From: Bacteroidota bacterium
GTDB taxonomy: Bacteria > Bacteroidota > Bacteroidia > Chitinophagales > Chitinophagaceae
Assembly: GCA_023418315.1 (NCBI GenBank)
Contig: JAEZZY010000072.1
Location: 1 to 11,647 of the forward strand
Length of the DNA: 11,647 nucleotides
Direction: 5' to 3'
Positions 5,941 to 11,647 of the stretch are shown piece after piece. A model generated the notes under the pieces. That model did no database searches. It was not told the origin of the DNA and saw only the letters and a list, made by a program, of their open reading frames with translations. Positions within the stretch are counted from its first letter, which is position 1. Each line of letters begins with the position of its first letter. The translations under genes were made by a program, and so were the position numbers.

Positions 5941-6615
5941 ATGAAAATGCTCCCATCCTTATTTTATAAACTATCGCTGCTCCTTCTTTTTATAGGCATG
6001 AGCCCGTTCTCTTTTTCCTACGCACAGGAAACGGAAGAAAGGACAATCGAAAAACTGACCATCAACAAAACCGATGCAAGGGGAAGAAAACATGGAATCT
6101 GGTATTTTTCCAAAGCGGCAAGAATGGGCGAGCCGGGTACGGTAGAGTTTGGCAATTACGATCATGGCTTCAGAAACGGAACCTGGTATAAAATGGATAA
6201 ACATACCGAAGACCTTATCGCGATAGAAACCTATAAACAAGGAATGCTGAACGGTGAGGTGCACTATTATGAAATGGGAAAACTCTATTGCGTAGGCAAT
6301 TATCTTGCACTGAATCCTACTCAAAAATACGATACCATCGTCATTACCGACCCCGTTTCTCAGGAAGAAAGCTACAGGATATTGAGCAACGAAAGCGGTG
6401 CTATACGGCATGGTATGTGGCGCTATTATGATCCGCAAACGGGGCATCTTGTAAAAGAAGAAGAATATGTAGCGGATGATCTGGTTTATAAAAAAGATTA
6501 TGAAACGGTAAAGGGTTCAGACAGCGCTAAAATGAAAAAATACGAAAAAAAACTACCCCATAATCAGCCGAGCGTTTACAAACCACCGCCTGCCAAGCGC
6601 TCTTTTACGCAATAA
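5941..6615 (+). CDS. Secreted MORN-like repeat protein
   Basis: A 224-residue protein with a signal peptide: basic start, hydrophobic stretch 11-20 and probable cleavage before Gln29 (SYAQ). The mature part has several degenerate MORN_2-type units, seen as GIWYF, NGTWYK, NGEVHYYEMGKLY and GMWRYYDPQTGHL. These are common in exported Bacteroidota proteins of unknown role. The ATG at 5941 is chosen because the upstream in-frame extension overlaps the Fe-S carrier gene and would bury the signal peptide. The C-terminus is basic and proline-rich. It probably sits in the periplasm or on the surface; no function is claimed. Confidence 0.8.
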   Translation: MKMLPSLFYKLSLLLLFIGMSPFSFSYAQETEERTIEKLTINKTDARGRKHGIWYFSKAARMGEPGTVEFGNYDHGFRNGTWYKMDKHTEDLIAIETYKQGMLNGEVHYYEMGKLYCVGNYLALNPTQKYDTIVITDPVSQEESYRILSNESGAIRHGMWRYYDPQTGHLVKEEEYVADDLVYKKDYETVKGSDSAKMKKYEKKLPHNQPSVYKPPPAKRSFTQ

Positions 6616-6697
6616 GGATATTTTTTATTGTCCTTAGTGTATTATTTGAACTATCTTTTTTATTTTACCGCATCAAATTTCTTAGGAATCCAGTAAG

Positions 6698-7204
6698 ATG
6701 AAAAAACTACTTGTTATAGCATTGCTGCCCTTGGCACTTTACTCTTGCGAAAAAGATGAAATAACGAATCCTCAGTTCCGGCCCATAACCTGTGAGGATA
6801 CCACTGATGACGGTATTTTTGAAGAATATACTCAGCCGGAAGTTCAGGAATTTCTGCGCTTTTATAAAGAAATACCTGAAGTGGCAGATGCTAATTTTTT
6901 AGACTCTATAGCCATGACTTCCCGTATTCTATACAACAACAGCACCGTTTACGACCCCATACTCGTATATAAGCAAAACAGAAAATCCAATCTGATTGTG
7001 TACGTGCCTACGGGAGGTCCTGGAAAATATTATTCTTGGGTGCAAAATGATACCACCGTGATGTTGCCTATAGGAGTGCCTATTTATACCGCACGCACTG
7101 CCCAGCTGCCGGTAGGTTGTCACAGGCTCTACTATGTATTTGCCGATACGGCGTTTGGTACCGTACTGAACAAAGGACATTTCGATTTTGAAGTAAGGAA
7201 ATAA
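6698..7204 (+). CDS. Putative lipoprotein of unknown function
   Basis: This 168-residue protein begins MKKLLVIALLPLALYSC, a lipoprotein signal with a lipobox ending at Cys17, followed by EKDE. Acidic residues near the lipidated cysteine are compatible with surface export in Bacteroidota. I do not recognise the rest. The C-terminal half looks beta-rich and Tyr/Val-rich, ending in HFDFEVRK, perhaps a small immunoglobulin-like or DUF4249-like beta domain, but that is a guess. A terminator follows its stop codon. Confidence 0.75.
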   Translation: MKKLLVIALLPLALYSCEKDEITNPQFRPITCEDTTDDGIFEEYTQPEVQEFLRFYKEIPEVADANFLDSIAMTSRILYNNSTVYDPILVYKQNRKSNLIVYVPTGGPGKYYSWVQNDTTVMLPIGVPIYTARTAQLPVGCHRLYYVFADTAFGTVLNKGHFDFEVRK

Positions 7205-7230
7205 TCGTTTTTTTTAAACCGTTTTATAGC

Positions 7231-7268
7231 GCTCGGCAAGGAAATTTAAAAAATTGCCGGGCTTTTTT
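7231..7268 (+). terminator. Rho-independent terminator
   Basis: GCTCGGCAA (7231-7239) pairs with TTGCCGGGC (7254-7262) with one G·T pair, followed directly by six T residues. It closes the lipoprotein gene. The reverse direction lacks a T-run after the stem, so it probably does not serve the convergent ketosynthase gene. Confidence 0.8.
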
Positions 7269-7277
7269 ATGCGTCTT

Positions 7278-8411
7278 TTATTCCGCCCGCTTCCATACCG
7301 CTGCCGCATTGCAACCGCCGAAGCCCGATGCTGTTTTCAGTGCATAGTATAGGGATGCAGGCGTTGCCGCCGTAGTAATATTCAAGGGTGTGGAAACTCC
7401 GTGTTCTTTATAGCCGAGAGAAGGTAAGCAATATTGATTTCGTAATGCCTCGACCAGCAAAGCGCTTTCTACAATACCTGCCGCCCCCAGTGTATGCCCT
7501 ATAAAACTTTTGAAACTATGTGTGGGTGCGGTATGGACTCCGCTGAGGGCAAAGGCTTTCGCTTCCATTTCATCATTATAGGGAGTAGCCGTGCCATGGG
7601 CTGAGATGCAGTCTATCTGCGAAGCCGTTATCGCTGCGTCTTTCAGTGATTGGGTAATGGCTGTCGCCAGCTCCTCGCCCGTGCGGGAAGGTCCGGAAAT
7701 ATGATTGGCATCGTTGGAAGTAGCGCCCGATACAAGCTGCGCCCGTGCCTGTGTAGGTCGAACGGATAAAATAAGTGTTGCGGCAGCTTCCCCCAGGTTC
7801 ACTCCCTTACGCTCTTGATCGAAAGGGCGGCAAGGCTGCTCATCCACTGCTTTGAACGACTGAAAACCACTGAGGACAAACCGTGTAAGCCTATCTGCAC
7901 CGGTAACGATGGCATGTTCATACCTGCCTGATTGCAACAAGCGCAAGGCATAGATAAGCGCCACTACACCGGAGGTGCAAGCCTGCGATACGATAATGGG
8001 TTTGTTTGAAATGCCTAATTCTTTTGCAAGAAGAGCGGCACTGCTTGTCAATAAAGTTCGGTCATCGTCTTTTTGATGCAGCCATTCTATATTTCCTTTT
8101 GTAGAAGATAAAAGCAAGGCGGTTTTTGATAATTCTATAGGCTCGTCCAATTCCTGCAAGGCTTTTTTGGCAGAGAACAAAGCCATTTGCTCAAAAGGCG
8201 ATAAGGCATTACGGCTCTGGGTGGAGGAATGGAGGTGTTGCCATACGGCAGGGCTGATGCGGGAAGCGTAAAACGGTTTTTCACTTAGTGCTGCATCTTC
8301 TTGCAGGCGGATCCCGCTTTGCAAAGCCAGGGCAGAACGCCAGTGTGCCTGCGTGTCTGTGCCAAGTGAAGAAACAATATGAGAAGCTATAGCATAAACG
8401 GGTTTCGTCAT
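7278..8411 (-). CDS. Beta-ketoacyl-ACP synthase (flexirubin/aryl-polyene type)
   Basis: A 377-residue thiolase-fold condensing enzyme. The active site is complete: Cys145 in QACTSG, His272 in AHGTATPYND and His306 in KSFIGHTLGAAG. It would extend an acyl or aryl chain on the acyl carrier protein encoded at the start of the operon. I chose the ATG at 8411 because it forms a 4-nt ATGA overlap with the thioesterase stop and leaves a normal KS N-terminus; the ATG at 8435 adds eight residues. It is the last gene of the operon before the convergent terminator region. Product class (aryl polyene, flexirubin or another lipid) is inferred from the gene set. Confidence 0.88.
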   Translation of the reverse strand: MTKPVYAIASHIVSSLGTDTQAHWRSALALQSGIRLQEDAALSEKPFYASRISPAVWQHLHSSTQSRNALSPFEQMALFSAKKALQELDEPIELSKTALLLSSTKGNIEWLHQKDDDRTLLTSSAALLAKELGISNKPIIVSQACTSGVVALIYALRLLQSGRYEHAIVTGADRLTRFVLSGFQSFKAVDEQPCRPFDQERKGVNLGEAAATLILSVRPTQARAQLVSGATSNDANHISGPSRTGEELATAITQSLKDAAITASQIDCISAHGTATPYNDEMEAKAFALSGVHTAPTHSFKSFIGHTLGAAGIVESALLVEALRNQYCLPSLGYKEHGVSTPLNITTAATPASLYYALKTASGFGGCNAAAVWKRAE

Positions 8412-8830
8412 TGTCCTAACCATTTTTTCTTCCATTCTATCATATAATCGGGCAGGGTAAGCATGAGTTGCAGGTTATCGCGATCCATAAATACCTGTAC
8501 CGAGTTTCCGGCAGCTACTATTTCTTCGGTGGCGGTATCGTATATTTTATAGTCGAAGAGCAGCTTTGCCGCAGGCGTATCATGATAGGTAGTTTCGATG
8601 CGTATTTTATGTCCGTAGCGAAGGATGCGTTTGTATTCGCAATTGACCCGCACGATGGGCACCACGATTTTATTTCTGTAAAGATCCAGGTATTTGAGAT
8701 TGTATTGATTCCCGAACGACTCGCGCCCGTCTTCAAAATAACGGATAAAATGCCCGTGCCACACAATGCCGAGCGGGTCTGCTTCGCTGAATTTTACTTC
8801 TGCTTCGTAATCGTTGGTCAGTATCTTCAA
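8408..8830 (-). CDS. 4HBT-type acyl thioesterase
   Basis: This is a 140-residue single hotdog domain with the YbgC/FadM-type motif SEADPLGIVWHGHFIRYFE: Asp18 is the likely catalytic residue and His25 its partner. Length is typical. It would release the finished acyl or polyenoyl chain from carrier protein or CoA. It overlaps the ketosynthase start by 4 nt and lies 45 nt after the secreted-protein gene. Such thioesterases are regular members of aryl-polyene and flexirubin loci. Confidence 0.87.
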   Translation of the reverse strand: MKILTNDYEAEVKFSEADPLGIVWHGHFIRYFEDGRESFGNQYNLKYLDLYRNKIVVPIVRVNCEYKRILRYGHKIRIETTYHDTPAAKLLFDYKIYDTATEEIVAAGNSVQVFMDRDNLQLMLTLPDYMIEWKKKWLGQ

Positions 8831-8875
8831 AATATCATTTTAAAATCGCGTGTTCAATTCCTTGTTTATAAAAAT

Positions 8876-9505
8876 CTACCATCTCTTTAGTCCGCTCCGG
8901 GTTTCCTTCAACGCCTTTACGATCGTATTGGCCCAATAATTCCGAAAGCCGATACCGCTGTTGGTAGTAGCCGTAACCTGATGGGTGAGAATCAGTTTTT
9001 TGGTGTCCATATTTACAAACGTTACCCAGTAAGAAGCGGCTTCTTTTCCTTTGCTGATGGCTTCTGCGAAGAACATCATGCCTATGCCTTTATTCCCTTG
9101 GAAATTATAATTGCTTACCAGCCGGGCAATATCGCTTTTGGACAAGCGGTTGAAGTCATTACCATCCTCCGAAAAGAAATTCCCTTTCAGGGCGTTATTG
9201 GCTTTTTCCGTAACGTTTATAGCATATTTTACTTCCGTGCGGTAGGCGGCATCGGCTACTTTATAGCGTTTGGGCTCGTTTACTACCAGCTTGTTCCATG
9301 CGGAGAAATATTTATCCCTCAGCGCTGTGTTGGTTATCTCTCCTACATCTTGATACTGAGTGGCACTGCCGATAAATTTAAACTGGCTATAGTCAATGCC
9401 CAGCCAGGTAATTTCCTCATCGCCATTTATAATATCTTCTTTGGTTTGTGCAAAAGACCATGCAGCCGTCAGTAGCAGCGCCATAGAGAAAAGTAGCTTT
9501 TTCAT
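8876..9505 (-). CDS. Secreted protein of unknown function in the polyene/lipid operon
   Basis: A 209-residue protein with a clear signal peptide (MKKLLFSMALLLTAAWSFA, cleavage before Gln20). The mature part starts near the motif ITWLGIDYSQFKFIG and later has GIGMMFFAEAIS and YWVTFVNMDTKKLIL. I do not recognise the family, though the composition is typical of small periplasmic Bacteroidota proteins. It lies 15 nt after the dehydratase-like gene and 45 nt before the thioesterase, so it is likely cotranscribed. Its position suggests a part in moving or anchoring the product outside the inner membrane, a role played by LolA-like proteins in related loci, but no similarity to LolA is claimed. Confidence 0.75.
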   Translation of the reverse strand: MKKLLFSMALLLTAAWSFAQTKEDIINGDEEITWLGIDYSQFKFIGSATQYQDVGEITNTALRDKYFSAWNKLVVNEPKRYKVADAAYRTEVKYAINVTEKANNALKGNFFSEDGNDFNRLSKSDIARLVSNYNFQGNKGIGMMFFAEAISKGKEAASYWVTFVNMDTKKLILTHQVTATTNSGIGFRNYWANTIVKALKETRSGLKRW

Positions 9506-9520
9506 ACGTTGTTGTTTTTT

Positions 9521-9928
9521 TTATTGTTGAATAAAAATTTTCAGTTCACAGCTTGCAATTTCCGCACCATTTTCGGTAAGGACGGCTTGCACGATCTGCG
9601 CATTCATTACCTGCATACCAAACGTTACCGTAGTGGAGAGGGTGCTGCCGACCTTAGGAAGGCGGTGGATACGGAGGTTTTTCAACGCGCCGATAAAGCC
9701 TACGGGTGCGGCTTCTCCGGATTGATAAGCTTTATAGCCGATGCCTGCCGCTGCGGTTTGCGCCATGTTTTCTACCAGTCCCGGTTCGGTAAAATAGCCC
9801 TCTGTTACAAATAAATGATTTTCGGGGATGGTAAAGGAGGTTTGGGAAACCGCTTCATCGGCATGGATGAGCGTATCTATCATCACAAAGGGAGGTCGCT
9901 GCGGTATGTAGTGGAGAATGTCGGTCAT
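9521..9928 (-). CDS. Hotdog dehydratase-like protein (FabZ/ApeP-like)
   Basis: This 135-residue protein has the FabZ-type opening YIPQRPPFVMID and the helix PGLVENMAQTAAA with Glu53 at the site of the conserved acid. The GHFP motif with the catalytic histidine is absent; GYFTEPG stands there, and the closest histidine is His38. In aryl-polyene systems paired dehydratase subunits can share an active site, so this may be a partner subunit. The ATG at 9928 is preferred because it gives a 4-nt ATGA overlap with the acyltransferase gene; a longer reading would begin at a TTG (9937). It probably acts on beta-hydroxyacyl-ACP. Confidence 0.8.
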   Translation of the reverse strand: MTDILHYIPQRPPFVMIDTLIHADEAVSQTSFTIPENHLFVTEGYFTEPGLVENMAQTAAAGIGYKAYQSGEAAPVGFIGALKNLRIHRLPKVGSTLSTTVTFGMQVMNAQIVQAVLTENGAEIASCELKIFIQQ

Positions 9929-10812
9929 GCCTTCCAAAAATCGTAATAATTAAACCATTGTTCGGGATATTTTTTTATCATTTTTTCCAGCGTAGCTACA
10001 TATTCATCCAGCATTTTTTCCATTCCCTCTTTTCCTCTGCCTTCATAGACCTTTGCGGGAAAGGAATAATAATGATACTCTAAGTTAGTTTCTTTGAGCG
10101 CAAACACAAAACTCACAGGTGCTTTTAATTTGGAGGCGAGGATAAAGGGCCCGGCGGGGAATTGTGCCTCTTCGCCTAAAAAAGAATGGGTCATGGTGCG
10201 ATTGCCGGGGCGGAAGCGGTCGCCGTGCAGGCAAATAAGTTCATTCCTTGCCAGCGCCGCCGACATTTCATAGATATGCGAAAGGTCTTTTTTTATGAGA
10301 ATGACATGGAACGATCGTTTGCTTTCAAACTGATCCATATACTGTTTCATCTGCGCATCTTCACCGTCATACATCACAATGTTGATGGGGGCGTTTACCC
10401 GTTTCAGCATGTGCCCCGCTGCTTCCCAGTTGCCTAAGTGTGCGCTCAGCAGGATGCCTCCTTTTCCATCCGCCACCATTTTTTCGATATGCTCAATGCC
10501 TTCGTGGGTAAAGGAAAGCCGGTGCGGCGCCTGGCTCAAGACGGCAATTTTATCAATAAGCGTTTGTCCGAAAATGAAGATGTTTTTTTTGATGAGCGAT
10601 AGGGATTTTTTCTTGTCAAAGCCCATTCTTTTTTCATAGAGATAATGAAGCGGGCGTGTAGCGGAAGGCTTGAACCACCTATAATAAGCCGCTACGAAAT
10701 GCAAGAGCGTGTAGGCGGCACTGAGTCCACCTTTTTTTAGTAGCCAGACAAATATTTTATAACCTGTTGCGGAGCCGCGACTGCGGCCTTCCCAAGCAGT
10801 AGAATCAGGCAT
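9925..10812 (-). CDS. LpxL/HtrB-like lysophospholipid acyltransferase
   Basis: A 295-residue protein of the bacterial lipid A biosynthesis acyltransferase family. The catalytic Hx4E motif is HLGNWE (His125, Glu130), followed by CLHGDRFRPGNRT. A hydrophobic N-terminal stretch (about 18-45) suggests membrane association. It would transfer an acyl or polyenoyl chain from carrier protein to a lipid or sugar acceptor. It overlaps the ACP gene by 8 nt and the dehydratase gene by 4 nt, and such an acyltransferase is a standard part of flexirubin/aryl-polyene clusters, so a lipid A role is less likely here. Confidence 0.88.
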   Translation of the reverse strand: MPDSTAWEGRSRGSATGYKIFVWLLKKGGLSAAYTLLHFVAAYYRWFKPSATRPLHYLYEKRMGFDKKKSLSLIKKNIFIFGQTLIDKIAVLSQAPHRLSFTHEGIEHIEKMVADGKGGILLSAHLGNWEAAGHMLKRVNAPINIVMYDGEDAQMKQYMDQFESKRSFHVILIKKDLSHIYEMSAALARNELICLHGDRFRPGNRTMTHSFLGEEAQFPAGPFILASKLKAPVSFVFALKETNLEYHYYSFPAKVYEGRGKEGMEKMLDEYVATLEKMIKKYPEQWFNYYDFWKA

Positions 10813-11059
10813 TGGCAGTTTCCATGCGCGTGAAAACGTAATTATAGAAATCCTGAATGGTCGTCATGGTTTGAAAATCTTCCGGCTTTACTTTGAAACC
10901 GAAGTTTTGTTCAATAGCCACTACGAGGTCTATATAATCCAGACTATCAAGATCAAGCGTAGCTTTTAAATCAGCATCAGGGGTTATTGCCGTTTCATCC
11001 ACTTCAAAATCTTCTACCATAAAGGCATTGATACGCGATATAATTTCTTGCTGAGTCAT
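10805..11059 (-). CDS. Acyl carrier protein
   Basis: This is an 84-residue acidic four-helix protein with the phosphopantetheine attachment site DLDSLDYIDLV at Ser39. It would carry the growing chain for the ketosynthase, dehydratase and thioesterase of the same operon. As first gene of the tight group (8-nt overlap with the acyltransferase) it probably starts the transcript. The DSLD context and length match dedicated ACPs of polyene clusters, although a housekeeping role cannot be excluded from sequence alone. Confidence 0.92.
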   Translation of the reverse strand: MTQQEIISRINAFMVEDFEVDETAITPDADLKATLDLDSLDYIDLVVAIEQNFGFKVKPEDFQTMTTIQDFYNYVFTRMETANA

Positions 11060-11091
11060 GCTTTGTAAAGTTTCGTTTCTTTTTGAGTGCG

Positions 11092-11099
11092 CAAAATTA
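11092..11099 (-). promoter_or_regulatory. Candidate -7 box for the ACP operon
   Basis: On the minus strand TAATTTTG matches TAnnTTTG and lies 32 nt before the ACP start codon. I see no clear TTG at the -33 position, so support is partial. Confidence 0.45.
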
Positions 11100-11195
11100 A
11101 GAAAATAGTAGCACGGAAAAAACCATAAGATTAGCTAATTACATCCATGTTTTCTGCTGCGCATTCCTATATAGGGTCGGAAAGTCTTCCGAAGC

Positions 11196-11459
11196 TCAAT
11201 AGTGGATATCAATAATGCTTGCCAGCGCGATCACTACGCCTCCTTTGAGGTGCAGGTATTTATCCGTAATGGACCATATTGTAGTCAGCACCGAGCGCGG
11301 CCCTTGCGTGGTTTCAAAAGTAATATGCGTCTTGCCTTTAAATTCATTTCCCAGCCTTACTCCATAATTCAAAATACTCTTCCAGTATTCCGTTTTATCT
11401 ACAAAGGCAGGGATGATTTTGTATTCCGGCAGTTCTTCTTTCGCTATTAAATAAGACAT
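11196..11459 (-). CDS. Small conserved-looking protein of unknown function
   Basis: An 87-residue protein on the same strand as the ACP operon, ending about 136 nt before it. The sequence has a normal coding look, with the segment WSITDKYLHLKGGVVIALASIIDI near the C-terminus and no signal peptide or membrane helix. I do not recognise the family. A short hairpin (TCGGAA/TTCCGA, 11177-11192) follows the stop but has no T-run. It is transcribed either alone or with the ACP operon. Confidence 0.6.
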   Translation of the reverse strand: MSYLIAKEELPEYKIIPAFVDKTEYWKSILNYGVRLGNEFKGKTHITFETTQGPRSVLTTIWSITDKYLHLKGGVVIALASIIDIHY

Positions 11460-11647
11460 ATCTTTTGTAATGATTTTTGCGGAGAACTAAGTTAAAGAAA
11501 AATTCATTTTTCGCTTTATAAAAAAGGAAAAAAATAAAAACAGATATATAGCTGTTTTGGGATTAGGGAAAGGATAATACGCGCAAAGAGTGGTTTCTTT
11601 TTTCGAATAAGTGATTGGATTGGGGATGGGTAAAAAAAGGTGTTGCG

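Noticed and set aside
8468..9475. Long plus-strand frames opposite the thioesterase and secreted-protein genes
   Set aside because: They are antisense shadows; the minus-strand proteins have clear motifs or a signal peptide.
11177..11192. Hairpin TCGGAA/TTCCGA as terminator of the 87-residue protein gene
   Set aside because: The stem is only 6 bp and no T-run follows on the minus strand.

Overview
The window looks like a chromosomal segment of a Bacteroidota bacterium, probably Chitinophagales or a relative. Three things suggest this: promoters of the TAnnTTTG type, secreted proteins starting with MKK plus lipobox or Q-after-cleavage signal peptides, and an aryl-polyene/flexirubin-like gene cluster. 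No species name is claimed.

Region 1 (about 1-5301) is an AT-rich, apparently acquired defence island. Bases 1 to about 125 look like the 3' end of a group II intron, with a domain V-like hairpin, a domain VI-like hairpin and a CTACTCGAT end. It abuts the outer edge of a structured repeat. A second copy of the repeat lies at the far end (about 5209-5301), in the same orientation. The two copies share a 16-nt loop and two T·T mismatches, while five stem pairs differ by compensatory double changes. The outer edges of the island carry the inverted motif TTATAGGCA(T)ACCCC. Between the copies, six minus-strand genes form one tight operon. These are an XRE/C-type regulator, a type II restriction endonuclease (AccI-like at best guess), a gamma-type adenine methyltransferase, a TIR protein with an N-terminal membrane segment, a caspase-like protease and a second TIR protein. 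The promoter contains two GGACA-N5-TGTCC palindromes, one on the -33 element and one just downstream of the -7 element. I read the last three genes as a type IV Thoeris-like module: TIR enzymes make a nucleotide signal that switches on a caspase-like effector. It is joined to a restriction-modification system under one autoregulated promoter.

Region 2 (about 5302-7268) is ordinary plus-strand chromosome: an A-type Fe-S carrier, a secreted MORN-like repeat protein and a small lipoprotein, closed by a rho-independent terminator.

Region 3 (about 7278-11459) is a minus-strand lipid or polyene assembly operon. In transcription order it encodes an acyl carrier protein, an LpxL/HtrB-like acyltransferase, a hotdog dehydratase-like protein without the usual GHFP histidine, a secreted protein of unknown role, a 4HBT thioesterase and a ketosynthase with an intact Cys-His-His triad. 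Most of these genes overlap by 4-8 nt. Upstream lies a small unknown gene (11196-11459). The set fits one end of a flexirubin/aryl-polyene locus that continues outside the window.

The most notable material is Region 1: a TIR-caspase-TIR cascade coupled to restriction-modification in a cassette-like unit bounded by covarying hairpins.
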